Assembly (NCBI GenBank): GCA_022538095.1
Contig: JAKYXN010000054.1
Coordinates: forward strand, 1-36,059
DNA length: 36,059 bases
Source of the DNA: Puniceicoccaceae bacterium K14
GTDB taxonomy: Bacteria > Verrucomicrobiota > Verrucomicrobiia > Opitutales > Opitutaceae
Reading direction: 5' to 3'
Shown: positions 8,575-17,514 of the stretch, one piece after another
Position numbering within the stretch: position 1 is the stretch's first letter
Layout of the letters: each line of letters opens with the position of its first letter
Notes under the pieces: generated by a model
What the model was told of the DNA's origin: nothing
Database searches by the model: none
The model's input: only the letters and a program-made list of their open reading frames with translations
Program-made: the position numbers and the translations under genes

Positions 8575-11327
8575 TATTCGTCGGACGCGAAACCGGGCAT
8601 TTGAAGAAACCCAGCTTCGTGGGTTTCCCAGAAGCTGCCGCCAGGGCGTGCCCAGGCCATCCAGGATTCGTCTGCCATGCGACGGATGTTTATATTATAA
8701 GCGATTCGATCCAGCTCTGCGGTGGACATATCCATGGCGTCCAATGGGAGTCGCAATTCAAGAGTCCAATCTTGTGGATTTGTTTTTGAAGCGAAGGTGA
8801 TGGCTTCCTGTACGCGCGATGCTTGCCTTTCAGTGGTGTTGCCAACTGGGATTACTTCAAAGGAATTGTCTGGGTAGCAGTGTAGGAGGAATGTTGGACT
8901 CGTCCCGGTGCGTGGATCTCGAATGACGATTTCGAGCCCGTCGCGTTTTCCCCATTTGCCTTTCATTACGAGGGGTTTGGACGTTTCGTGGACGACCTTT
9001 GCAAATAGGAAAAACGCTTGGCCGTCGTAGCCGACTTGGCTGTATCCAATTTTGTCACAGTAGTTGCCTGCAATGGCGATTTGGCAATGTGTCTTATGTT
9101 TTGCATTTTCGCTCCATTCGCCGGAGCTGGCTTGTCCATCGATTTGGATAGCGCCTTCTTCAATGCTTTGAATGACTGCCGACTTCCGTGCGCCTCTTAG
9201 GTCGGCGGCGGAAGCAATGTCGGAGAGTGGGGTGACGTCTGGGCCGTATTTGAATGCGGGGGAGGGACGCCATGGGTCTGGATACAGACCCATTTTTGTA
9301 TATGGAATTGGGGTGTAGTCACCTAGGTCCTCAATGGATGATAAATCGCTCGTACTGAAATCTAATGAATCGATGTCACTGAGACCGGGGTCACCGTCTA
9401 CGATCGCGTTTCCTGCAATTGTGGAGGTTTTCATAACGTAGGCTCGGTTTTGCACACGAATTCCGCCACTTCCTGCGATTAGGTTATTCTCAATCTCGTT
9501 CCCGGAGGCAAAGTGAGCTTCAACGGGATCCAAGTCGAAAATCGGGGGAATCTCAGGGTATCGAGAGCGCCAGATTTCCGTATTCCAAGGAGCTTGCTTC
9601 GTTGCGATGTAAGTACCGTCTCTGGCTCCGTTTTGCGCGGCTTGAGCTTTGAAGCTGTCTGTGCCTCGGCTTGCGTAATCGATAGAAGTATCACAGTTGA
9701 GTATCATGTTATTGGTTACCGAATTGTCTTTGCCGCCACCAATGTGAATCCCGATGGAGGCCATGGTTGCGATGTTGCCGTGGACGGTGACTCCGCTAGT
9801 GTGATCGTCGAAGTAGTAGGCGCGGCAACCGGCTCCATCCAGGGGTGATCCGAGGGCGTGAACGAGATTGTGACGGATGATTGTTCCGCGTTTACTCCAG
9901 TCTCGTGTGCAGGAATATATTGCTCCTGTGTCGCTCGCGTGAAGGGCGACATCATGAATGATATTGTATTCAATTATATGGTCGTTTCCGTCGAACGTGA
10001 GGGCGGTGTGAGGCGTATTATATATCAGGTTGTGTCGAGCGCTTGCCCCTGTTCCGTTGAGGGATACGCCGGGGCGATAGGTGCTTACGGTTTGGGCAAT
10101 GTCGTGGATGTGGCAGTTTTCGACTCGGTGACCGCTAGGAGTTAGGGTGGCTCTGTCGCCTCCGTGCAGCTCGCATCCTCCTTCTCCAAGGTGGTGAAGG
10201 TCGCTGCTTAGAACTTGGCAGTTCCAACCGCCGTTTATATCGACTGCCCATCCTCCGGTTTGTCGGATGGTTGATCCGATGATTGTTATGTTTTCGCAGT
10301 TGGTGAGGTTGATTGCGCTTCCGGTGGAGTTCGCGGCTGTTAGTTTTTCTATTCTAAGATGTTTTGCGTTGTTTGCATCGATAACGTGTTGATTCATCGA
10401 GAGGCTGAGCGGAGCTTCGCTAGGAGGAGCAATCGGCCAGATATAGAGTATTTGGTTTTTGCGGTCGATGGCCCATTCGCCGGGCGTGTCTAGTTCGGAA
10501 ATAGCGTTGAATACGTAGAAGTCTCGATTTTCGCGGAATCCATAAGCGTGGGTTTCCGGATTTTGCAGAGCTACTGTTTGTTCGATGAGATCAATGCTCT
10601 TTAGAGGCATGCGCTGGTCGGCCCAATGGTGAAACCATTTGCCGTCGAACCAGAGGTCGGTTTCAGTTTTCCACCTGCGTAAGCGTTCAGTGTCTTCATG
10701 TTTGAATACGCCAGAATAGGAGGTCAGGATGTCCTTGCGGTCGCGGAATTGTTCGACTTTGCCTATGATTTCGCCTGTCTTTGCGTAGCCTTTGTTCGGC
10801 CAGCGAGCGATTGGGAGGCGAGTGTTGTTTTGGTAGAGTTGGACGGGATTCTGTTTGTCTCCTTGGAATCCTGCTCCGCCCGAGCTGAAGCCTTCAAGGG
10901 GTCCTGAGGTGAGTGAAGAGAGGTCGAATTGTTGGACGTGGTCTCTCGCGGAGAGAGGGATTTTATTTAAGACGGCATCGTCTTTTATTTCTTGAAGCTT
11001 TGAAATTTGGATCCCCGCCGAAAGAATCGTTTTTAGGCAGTCTGACCCTCGGTAGATTGCCGGAGCGTTGGGAAGTCCGGAGTCTGCTGCCTCGAAACGA
11101 ATTGCATTTGCGAGAGGGTAGAGGCCGGGAGCTATTTCGACAATGACTCCGTCTTCTGGGTAGGAGGAATTGGATTTGATGTTTCGTATTTCATCGCGAG
11201 CGGCCTCGATGGTCGTGAAGCCGCCCTGTTGGGTTTCATCGCCTCTGGTATGTACCTTGAGGAGTAGAGGCGCGGCGGATAGTTGAAAATGAGCCAGCAC
11301 GGTAGCTAGCAGTATTGGGATTCTCAT
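8574..11327 (-). CDS. Exported right-handed beta-helix protein (GH141-like) with C-terminal CBM9/DOMON-like domain
   Basis: This 917-residue protein starts with a signal peptide (MRIPILLATVLAHFQLSAAP). The first domain has the pectate-lyase-like entry (FTTIEAARDEIR, then VIVEIAPGLYPL). Residues about 330-560 contain repeated Asn-rich beta-helix rungs (INLTNCENITIIGSTI, HNLIYNTPHTALTFDGNDH). The combination of ARWPN after an inserted beta-domain and the helix resembles GH141, a family with alpha-L-fucosidase and xylanase members, but I cannot separate it from other beta-helix families by eye. Residues about 705-905 look like a CBM9/DOMON-type module (IQIDGQASSGEWSENA, then WTLELRLPLDAM). It probably acts outside the cytoplasm. 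It opens the coupled three-gene group and lies 141 bp downstream of the exported SGNH gene. Beta-helix fold is high confidence, GH141 membership moderate. Confidence 0.75.
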   Translation of the reverse strand: MRIPILLATVLAHFQLSAAPLLLKVHTRGDETQQGGFTTIEAARDEIRNIKSNSSYPEDGVIVEIAPGLYPLANAIRFEAADSGLPNAPAIYRGSDCLKTILSAGIQISKLQEIKDDAVLNKIPLSARDHVQQFDLSSLTSGPLEGFSSGGAGFQGDKQNPVQLYQNNTRLPIARWPNKGYAKTGEIIGKVEQFRDRKDILTSYSGVFKHEDTERLRRWKTETDLWFDGKWFHHWADQRMPLKSIDLIEQTVALQNPETHAYGFRENRDFYVFNAISELDTPGEWAIDRKNQILYIWPIAPPSEAPLSLSMNQHVIDANNAKHLRIEKLTAANSTGSAINLTNCENITIIGSTIRQTGGWAVDINGGWNCQVLSSDLHHLGEGGCELHGGDRATLTPSGHRVENCHIHDIAQTVSTYRPGVSLNGTGASARHNLIYNTPHTALTFDGNDHIIEYNIIHDVALHASDTGAIYSCTRDWSKRGTIIRHNLVHALGSPLDGAGCRAYYFDDHTSGVTVHGNIATMASIGIHIGGGKDNSVTNNMILNCDTSIDYASRGTDSFKAQAAQNGARDGTYIATKQAPWNTEIWRSRYPEIPPIFDLDPVEAHFASGNEIENNLIAGSGGIRVQNRAYVMKTSTIAGNAIVDGDPGLSDIDSLDFSTSDLSSIEDLGDYTPIPYTKMGLYPDPWRPSPAFKYGPDVTPLSDIASAADLRGARKSAVIQSIEEGAIQIDGQASSGEWSENAKHKTHCQIAIAGNYCDKIGYSQVGYDGQAFFLFAKVVHETSKPLVMKGKWGKRDGLEIVIRDPRTGTSPTFLLHCYPDNSFEVIPVGNTTERQASRVQEAITFASKTNPQDWTLELRLPLDAMDMSTAELDRIAYNINIRRMADESWMAWARPGGSFWETHEAGFLQMPGFASDE

Positions 11328-11468
11328 TGGTTGGAAATAGGTTGGTTAAAAATAGGGAGTACCCGTTTATATGGGGATTTCTTCCGGAACTGGACATCTG
11401 TCGTATTCTTTGTGTTCGAGAGGTGAATACGATTTTTGGCGATCGGCTTATTCCGTCATTCGTTTTCT

Positions 11469-12764
11469 TTATTTTTCGTTTTCGATGAGCTCCCCTCGGA
11501 TTAAGAGCGCGTTTAGGTAGAGATTGTGTTGTTCGTACTTTTCTGGGTTTTCTTTGAAATCGCTGAAGCTTTTTCCTTCCGCCATGATGGACTCTTTGTT
11601 GGGCAGTGTATTGGAAGGATTGATGTGTATGGTGTGAGTGGTGTCCTGCAGGTTGGTGGATAGTATGCTCGAATTTAGGCGGGCGAAACTGCAGTATTTG
11701 TCGAACATGGTTTTACTGCGTGTCGTTCCATCTATGGTGTAGTCGAAAGTTCCAGAGTTCGGAGCGGCAATGCCGTAAACGCCGATGTAGGTCCCTTTGA
11801 AGGCGAAGGAGAGATAGTCCTTGGGTGAGGAGGCACACCAGAGTTCGTCTATGCGATCGCTAACCTTTTTAGCGATTGAGTTGTCGCTTGGGTCGAGACG
11901 TTGCCATTTTCCTTCGAGCGTAAGTTTGCTTAGCGGAATCATTTTGGCGTCTTCGAAGTTATTTGCCTCGAGTGGCGCTGGAAGCGGGTGTTCGCCAATG
12001 GGGCTTGCTTTGAAAAAGACGGGTAGGGCTCGTCGGATCTGTTTGAAGTAGAGAGGGTGCCCTGTGTCCGGGTAAGGGTGGACGCCATCGGGCGCGAAGA
12101 GGATTTTGCCAGCCAGATTGTTGAGTTGTTCTTCCGTGGTTGGCTTGGCTGCTTTCATCAAGAGGCTGCCGCTTTCTGCTAATATTGGAATTTCGTATCC
12201 CATGTAAATGGATGGAATCCCATAGTAGTCGGCTACTTCCTCCATGGCATTGGCTGCGTTTGCCAATAGTGTTCCGCCTTGAGTTTGGTCGAGGTAGGGT
12301 TCGGAGATGGAGTAGACGAAACAGATGTCGGTCCGAGGGTCGGCTTTTCTGATTTGGCGGACGATGCCTTCCATCGATTCGCGGAGGCTCTGTTTGGCGG
12401 TGTTAGCGTCGTTGACTGCGAATTCAATGAAAATGAGGTCTGGAGCGTATTGGAGTACGTCCTGCTGTACTCGGAATGCTCCCAACGCGGATGGTGTGCC
12501 TCCGACACCCGCTTCAATTTCTACATGTTGAGATTGTGGGTAGGACGCTTGTATCCAGCTTTGAGTAAGGACGCGCCAGCCTTCTTGTTTGGTGATACTT
12601 CCTCCAAGATAGCCGATGCGTACCGATTCTCCCGCTTCAAGCTTTTCGAAAGTATTGGCTAGCCCATTTCGACTCGTATGCGGGACGGCTTTTCTGTTTT
12701 CCGCCATGCAGGAGGTGGAAAGTAGCGCGAGTATCGTGGCGATTAGGGGAATCGTGAGTTTCAT
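11469..12764 (-). CDS. Exported SGNH/GDSL-type esterase with C-terminal beta-sandwich
   Basis: The 431-residue protein from the ATG at 12764 begins with a signal peptide (MKLTIPLIATILALLSTSCMA). A Cys in STSC might allow lipidation, but the lipobox is poor. The SGNH blocks are YLGGSITKQ with Ser56, GVGGTPSA, EFAVNDAN with Asn118, and APDGVHPYPDTGH with Asp226 and His229. The last 160 residues (LEGKWQRLDPS onward, FKGTYIGVYG) form a likely beta-sandwich, as in two-domain acetylxylan-type esterases. It probably deacetylates the glycan in the periplasm or outside. A frame open to 12830 adds 22 residues without a better start, and the hydrophobic core supports the inner ATG. It is the first gene of the minus-strand unit running to 6869. 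The shared element lies 92 bp upstream. Confidence 0.85.
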   Translation of the reverse strand: MKLTIPLIATILALLSTSCMAENRKAVPHTSRNGLANTFEKLEAGESVRIGYLGGSITKQEGWRVLTQSWIQASYPQSQHVEIEAGVGGTPSALGAFRVQQDVLQYAPDLIFIEFAVNDANTAKQSLRESMEGIVRQIRKADPRTDICFVYSISEPYLDQTQGGTLLANAANAMEEVADYYGIPSIYMGYEIPILAESGSLLMKAAKPTTEEQLNNLAGKILFAPDGVHPYPDTGHPLYFKQIRRALPVFFKASPIGEHPLPAPLEANNFEDAKMIPLSKLTLEGKWQRLDPSDNSIAKKVSDRIDELWCASSPKDYLSFAFKGTYIGVYGIAAPNSGTFDYTIDGTTRSKTMFDKYCSFARLNSSILSTNLQDTTHTIHINPSNTLPNKESIMAEGKSFSDFKENPEKYEQHNLYLNALLIRGELIENEK

Positions 12765-12855
12765 TTTTTGGAGCGATGATTGATTCGAGCCGTGGTTGTG
12801 GAACGTGCTTGGTTTTGGACGAATTTTCAAAGGACTATTTTGGAGTTAATTAATA

Positions 12856-12884
12856 AAGTCAAGAATTAGCTATCATATTAACTT
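12856..12884 (-). promoter_or_regulatory. Shared operator-like element, copy 3 (upstream of exported SGNH gene)
   Basis: In the gene direction it reads AAGTTAAT, six bases, GCTAAT, two bases, TTGACTT, followed by ATTAATTAA. The TTGACT could double as a -35 box. It lies 92 bp before the ATG at 12764 and just after the LacI-gene terminator. Confidence 0.65.
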
Positions 12885-12898
12885 GTTGGGGCTGTGCC

Positions 12899-12928
12899 AA
12901 AAAAAAGCCCCGTCCGTAGGAGGGGGCT
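12899..12928 (-). terminator. Intrinsic terminator of the LacI-type regulator gene
   Basis: On the minus strand AGCCCC pairs with GGGGCT (6 bp GC-rich stem, 11-nt loop) and is followed by a run of eight T counting the last stem base region. It lies about 60 bases after the regulator stop at 12991, so the regulator is transcribed separately from the SGNH gene. Confidence 0.88.
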
Positions 12929-12990
12929 GAGCGATGATTGGCGAACTTTGAGGGGAGCGTTCGAGCCACCTGGCTTTTTTTGGAGGCCTC

Positions 12991-14013
12991 TTACTTTGTT
13001 TCCGCGATACTCTCTCTTTCTATAAGGTTAGAGGATATGACGATTCGGGAAGGGCGGTCTTCGGCTGTCCAGAGGTTATCGTCGTTAATTACGTTCACTG
13101 CGACACGCCCCATTTTGCTGAATTCGGGAGATATCGATGAAATAGTTGGGAGCGAATTTTCACATAATGGCTCATTGTCTATTCCGATGATGCTCAAATC
13201 GGCTGGTACATTAATGCCTTCGCGGAGGGCGACATTGATGATCTTGAAAGCGAGTAAATCGTTGAATGCGATGATTGCCGTTGGGCGTTTTCGCTTTGTG
13301 AAGCTGCGGAGAAAATCTCGAATTTCTTCGCTCCGATCTTCGGTCTCTTGTTTGGGATCGCGTATTAGATGAACAATGCTATCGCTTGGGTTGATGCCGC
13401 AGGCTTCGAGCGCTTCATGGAAAATTGTTGTGCGTTCTCGTGTGCGAGAAGCGGATGTGTCTGAGGTAAGCGACTTGTAACCAACGAAGGCAATTCTCTT
13501 ATGACCCATTTCAATGAATCGCGTAATGGCTTTGTGCATGCCTTCGAAGTGGTCGGAGGCTATAGCGATCCCTGAGAATGGGGCTCTGCGTTCGATATTG
13601 AGAGTCGCAATTCGTAGTGGTAGGTTAAGGTTTTTTTTAGTATTTCTCGGGTCGAGTAGTGTAAAAGAGGAGACTAGAAGTCCGCGGGCTTTTCGAGTAG
13701 CTAGCAACGTCGAAAGATCTTGGGCGGGGGTGATGATTTCGAATTTCAATCCTAGTTCAGCCGCTCTTGCCTGAGCTCCGCTGAGCATGCTGTTGCCGTA
13801 GTGGAAACGGAGTATGCTTTCATCCGTTAGGAAAAGAACAGTGTCTGCTGAATTAGCGTTTTGGCGCATGCTGGATGCAAGTTCTAGAATACGCTTTTTT
13901 GTTTCCTTGGAGGCTCGACTGGTTTCTGGGGAACGCAATACAAGCGAGACGGTGGCCGGCGAAATGTTTAGTTTTTCGGCGATATCCTTCTGGTTTAGTT
14001 TCTTTGAGGCCAT
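12991..14013 (-). CDS. LacI-family transcriptional regulator
   Basis: This 340-residue protein has the LacI helix-turn-helix at residues 6-27 (LNQKDIAEKLNISPATVSLV), followed by the periplasmic-binding-protein-like sensor domain (DLLAFKIINVALREGINVP, LSIIGIDNEP). An oddity is the linker: after RILELASSMRQN the core starts within about six residues (ANSADT, then VLFLTDE). Usual members have a longer hinge helix of the RPN...AR.L type, so roughly seven residues are missing. It is divergent from the GH2-importer operon across a 324-bp gap that holds one shared element, and it has its own terminator. It is the best local candidate for controlling the regulon in response to an oligosaccharide or its product, but the shared element lacks the central CG of common LacI operators. 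Family assignment is certain. Confidence 0.95.
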   Translation of the reverse strand: MASKKLNQKDIAEKLNISPATVSLVLRSPETSRASKETKKRILELASSMRQNANSADTVLFLTDESILRFHYGNSMLSGAQARAAELGLKFEIITPAQDLSTLLATRKARGLLVSSFTLLDPRNTKKNLNLPLRIATLNIERRAPFSGIAIASDHFEGMHKAITRFIEMGHKRIAFVGYKSLTSDTSASRTRERTTIFHEALEACGINPSDSIVHLIRDPKQETEDRSEEIRDFLRSFTKRKRPTAIIAFNDLLAFKIINVALREGINVPADLSIIGIDNEPLCENSLPTISSISPEFSKMGRVAVNVINDDNLWTAEDRPSRIVISSNLIERESIAETK

Positions 14014-14337
14014 TTGACTCTTTTGTGTTTTTGGAGCGTTGCTCTCTCTAGTTTATTTTTCTAGTTTTTTAAGTTAAGCGGATCTAGCGCTCAGCCTGTT
14101 GACTGAAGCGTTATTGATATCTAACTGCAAGCTTAATGTTAGAGGTGATGAATGGCTAAGTTGTTGTTAGTTAAGTGCCTTTAGGGCAGGTGTTTGTTTA
14201 GGTTTTGAAAACGACGGCGAAAGGTTTTTACTTTAAAAGTTAATTTATAGGTTAATACTTGACCTGTTTGTTGCGTGGTGACAGTGGTTTTTCTCTTGAG
14301 TCGTTGCCTGCTGTTGAGCGACGAGATCTGACCTGTC
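14014..14337. promoter_or_regulatory. Divergent promoter region, LacI regulator / GH2-importer operon
   Basis: The 324 bases hold no gene. The half next to the operon contains copy 4 of the shared element at 14237-14265. AT-rich stretches such as TTTATTTTTCTAG near the regulator start could hold its promoter, but I see no clear -35/-10 pair. Confidence 0.6.
14237..14265 (+). promoter_or_regulatory. Shared operator-like element, copy 4 (upstream of GH2-importer operon)
   Basis: It reads AAGTTAAT, six bases, GTTAAT, two bases, TTGACCT. This is the best direct repeat of GTTAAT with a 12-base period. It lies 73 bp before the GH2 ATG. Confidence 0.65.
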
Positions 14338-17300
14338 ATGTCTGAGAACACAAATGCCCTGAAGTCGAATGACGAGAGAAGCGATTTCTTCGCTGATATC
14401 GCTGCCCAAGATATTCTTTATCGGGAAGGCGGTTTGATAGAGCCGCAGCCGCAGCTGCTCCCGGATGTAGACCTTCCTGTTGAAATTGAAAGTGACGCTG
14501 GCGTGTTTGATCCGGTTAAGCGGTTGGCGAGTGGAGACGAACTTGATGAAGAGTTGGCGAGGGTGCGCGATCGGTACATGCCTTTTATGCAAAGGTTAGA
14601 TGCTCCTCTTGAAACGCTTCGCGACCGCGTGTATCTGGATACATTCGATTGGAGAATGGAGGGAGAGGGAGATCGCTGCGATCCGCATCTGGCGCAGGCG
14701 GGAGGAGGCGAGTGGACTCGTGTGCGGATCCCTCATTTTGAGGGCCCTCTCGGTAAGGCGACGGCGTTGTATCGGACTGAGATTGATGTGACGCCCGAGC
14801 AGTTGGGTATTGGCGCTGCGTTGCTGTGCTTTAATGGAGTCGACTATAAGGCTAATGTATTTGTTAATGGATACTTTGTGGGGTCCCATGAAGGGTTTTT
14901 TGCTCCATTCGAATTTGATGTTTCTTCGCTGCTTAAGGTAGGTGCGAATGTCGTTGTTGTCCGAGTCGAGAACGACGCAGTCTTTAATGGCAATCGAGCT
15001 TGGGGGCAAAACTACTCTGGCGACAAAATCTATGCTGCGACGGGCCCGGGCTATGATGACCCGGAGTTTGGTTGGCATCATTGTCCGCCGGGTATGGGGA
15101 TTTATCAGAAAGTATTTATCGAATACCGTCCGACTGTGCATGTCGGCGATATTTTCGTTCGACCCCTGTTGGGAGAGAATCGAGTGGAAGTTTGGTTGGA
15201 GGTTGAAAACACGACTATGGAAGACGCTGGGATCAAGGCGAGCGTGTCGATCTTTGGGCGAAACTTTCGTGAAACGGTAGTTGAAGGCCAGATACTTAAT
15301 CCCGAAGTTGTGCACGATTGCGGGCTGGGAGATACCTTTCAGATCGCGAAGGCGAAGGCGGAGAACAAGTATCAAAAAGCGGTTCCGCTGAAGATGGAAC
15401 GCGGGGTGAACTATTTGCGTATGTCGATTTCCATGGAGGAGTATCGGTTGTGGAGCTTGGAATCACCTTGGCTATATCAATGCAAGGTTGAGCTTTTAGA
15501 TAGCAATGGCGTGGTATTGGACCGCGCGGAGCAGCACTTTGGGATGCGTTCCTTCGTTATGGACGAGGAAGCGGAAATGAAAGGGGGGCTATTTTTGAAT
15601 GGGTCTCCTATTCGTCTGCGTGGGGCTAACACGATGGGGCATGAGCAGCGTTGCGTTATGGATGAGGATTGGGATCAATTGCGTGATGATTTGTTGTTGG
15701 CGAAGATCTGCAATATGAATTTCTTGCGCTTTACCCAGCGTCCGGTTCAGGAGGAGGTTTATACGTTTTGCGATATGCTGGGTCTTATGGCTCAGACGGA
15801 TTTGCCGCTGTTTGGGGTGATACGTCGAAACAAGTATTGCGAAGTCTTGCGTCAGGTTGAAGAGATGGAGCGGCTTGTGCGATCCCATCCCTGCAATATT
15901 ATGGTGACTTATATTAACGAGCCGACGCGCAATGCGGATAATCGCCCCCATCGCCACATTCAAAGGGATGAGATGGAGCAATTATTTTCTGCGGCGACTG
16001 ATATTGTACACCAACTAAATCCAGAGCGTGTGGTGAAGCCGTGCGATGGGGACTACGATCCTCCGTCTCCAGGCATCCAAGATCGGCACTGTTACCCGTT
16101 GTGGTATAACGGGCACGGAATGGATATAGGTAAACTTCATCGGGGGTATTGGCAACCGACGAAGAGCGGTTGGTATTATGGTTGTGGCGAGTTCGGAGCG
16201 GAAGGTCTGGAGTCTGCCGATCTGATGCGAGAATGCTATCCCGAAGAGTGGCTCAAGGGGGCGGATCAGTCTGGGGCTGGCTGGAGTCCATCTGATATTC
16301 TTTGGGCTCAAACGGGGAACTATCACTACTTCTTTTTCGATACTCAGGATACTCTGGATGAATGGATCTTGGCTAGCCAAGAGCATCAGGCCTTTGGTAC
16401 GCGAATTATGACGGAGGCCTTTCGTCGCGACGAGCGAATGGTGACATTTGCCATTCATCTGTTTATCGATGCATTTCCTGCGGGGTGGATGAAGACGATC
16501 ATGGATTGTCGTCGCCGTCCGAAGGCAGCCTTTTTTGCATACAGAGATGCTTTAGCTCCTTTGTTGCCTAGTCTGAGGTCCGATCGGATGACTTATGCTT
16601 CGGGAAGCGCTGTTCGTTTGGAGGCTTGGGTTTGCAATGACTTGAATGAGAGCGTTTCGAATCTTGAATTAAAGTATTATTGGAAGTTGGGGAAGCGTGT
16701 GCTTGGATCTGGCCGTTTGCCCGCCAATGCTCCAGTTTGCCACCCTACGTTTCAGGGGTTCCTGTCTATCGACGCTCCAATTGTGAGCGAACGTTCTCAG
16801 TTGTCGTGCCATCTCGCCGTGGTCGATGCGGCAGAAAATGTGTTGAATGACTGTGAGCTGAAGGTCGAAGTCTTTCCTGCAATAGAATGCGAAAAGGGTG
16901 AGAGGCTTGCTGTCGTGGGAATTGTTGATGGGCCAGCTGTGCGACTTGCGAGAGAGTTGGGGGCCGATTTGACGGATTTCGACGAGGCCGCGACCATTGT
17001 CATTGATGATTATTCTGAATACAATTTGAATCGTTCATCGATCGATGAGTGCGTGGCTAAAGGAGCGCGTGTTGTATTCCTTGCTCTCGAGCCGGGAGAA
17101 TATGAAATCGGGGGGGAGCAAGTTCGCGTAAAGTTGAGTGATTTCAATCCAATCTATTTCGCGTCGCGCAAAACCGGTAGTGAGTATGTTGAAGGGTTTA
17201 AGGAAAAGGATTTTGGATACTGGTATGATCCTTCATTGGATCGGATTTCTCATTTGCTCGAAGCGACGTTTACTTCTCCTGGCTTCGATCCGATACTGAC

Positions 17301-17514
17301 ATCGGGGAACACCGAAGGAGGGAAGTGGCGCTCGGTGCTCGCTGTTGGTGAAAAACGGGTCGGCTCTGGCTCAGTGATTGTTTGCCAAGTGGATTTGGCA
17401 GGACGTACCGAGAGTAATCCTGTTGCTGGTATTTTTGCGAGAAGTTTGCTCGGCTTGGCTTCTGTGGCTATTGAGTCTAAGCGTGAAATAGGTCTAGGGA
17501 ATGTGCCATGTTGA
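14338..17514 (+). CDS. Cytoplasmic GH2-family glycoside hydrolase with C-terminal amidotransferase-like domain
   Basis: This 1058-residue enzyme has an unusual extra segment at residues 1-95. It then shows the GH2 jelly-roll domain (about 95-225, NGVDYKANVFVNGYFVGSHEGFFAPFE split over 167-193), an Ig-like domain (about 265-400) and the TIM barrel (about 410-730). The acid/base is probably Glu528 in TYINEPT and the nucleophile Glu618 in GCGEFGAEG. Residues about 870-1045 look like a class-I glutamine-amidotransferase-like or trimerisation domain (AVVGIVDGPAVRLARELG, AKGARVVFLALEPGEY, a final GSGSVIVCQVDLAGR). There is no signal peptide, so it works on imported oligosaccharides. GH2 covers beta-galactosidase, beta-mannosidase, beta-glucuronidase and others, and I cannot choose between them. 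It opens the operon; its TGA overlaps the next start by 7 bases. Confidence 0.88.
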   Translation: MSENTNALKSNDERSDFFADIAAQDILYREGGLIEPQPQLLPDVDLPVEIESDAGVFDPVKRLASGDELDEELARVRDRYMPFMQRLDAPLETLRDRVYLDTFDWRMEGEGDRCDPHLAQAGGGEWTRVRIPHFEGPLGKATALYRTEIDVTPEQLGIGAALLCFNGVDYKANVFVNGYFVGSHEGFFAPFEFDVSSLLKVGANVVVVRVENDAVFNGNRAWGQNYSGDKIYAATGPGYDDPEFGWHHCPPGMGIYQKVFIEYRPTVHVGDIFVRPLLGENRVEVWLEVENTTMEDAGIKASVSIFGRNFRETVVEGQILNPEVVHDCGLGDTFQIAKAKAENKYQKAVPLKMERGVNYLRMSISMEEYRLWSLESPWLYQCKVELLDSNGVVLDRAEQHFGMRSFVMDEEAEMKGGLFLNGSPIRLRGANTMGHEQRCVMDEDWDQLRDDLLLAKICNMNFLRFTQRPVQEEVYTFCDMLGLMAQTDLPLFGVIRRNKYCEVLRQVEEMERLVRSHPCNIMVTYINEPTRNADNRPHRHIQRDEMEQLFSAATDIVHQLNPERVVKPCDGDYDPPSPGIQDRHCYPLWYNGHGMDIGKLHRGYWQPTKSGWYYGCGEFGAEGLESADLMRECYPEEWLKGADQSGAGWSPSDILWAQTGNYHYFFFDTQDTLDEWILASQEHQAFGTRIMTEAFRRDERMVTFAIHLFIDAFPAGWMKTIMDCRRRPKAAFFAYRDALAPLLPSLRSDRMTYASGSAVRLEAWVCNDLNESVSNLELKYYWKLGKRVLGSGRLPANAPVCHPTFQGFLSIDAPIVSERSQLSCHLAVVDAAENVLNDCELKVEVFPAIECEKGERLAVVGIVDGPAVRLARELGADLTDFDEAATIVIDDYSEYNLNRSSIDECVAKGARVVFLALEPGEYEIGGEQVRVKLSDFNPIYFASRKTGSEYVEGFKEKDFGYWYDPSLDRISHLLEATFTSPGFDPILTSGNTEGGKWRSVLAVGEKRVGSGSVIVCQVDLAGRTESNPVAGIFARSLLGLASVAIESKREIGLGNVPC

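Noticed and set aside
12856-12884. TTGACT in the shared element as a sigma-70 -35 box
   Set aside because: Only some copies have TTGAC and none shows a convincing -10 at 16-18 bases, so I treat it as part of the operator rather than a promoter.
14596-15375. 259-codon minus-strand frame inside the GH2 gene
   Set aside because: Long antisense frames arise from the strand-biased codon usage here; the GH2 frame has intact domain motifs and this one has none.
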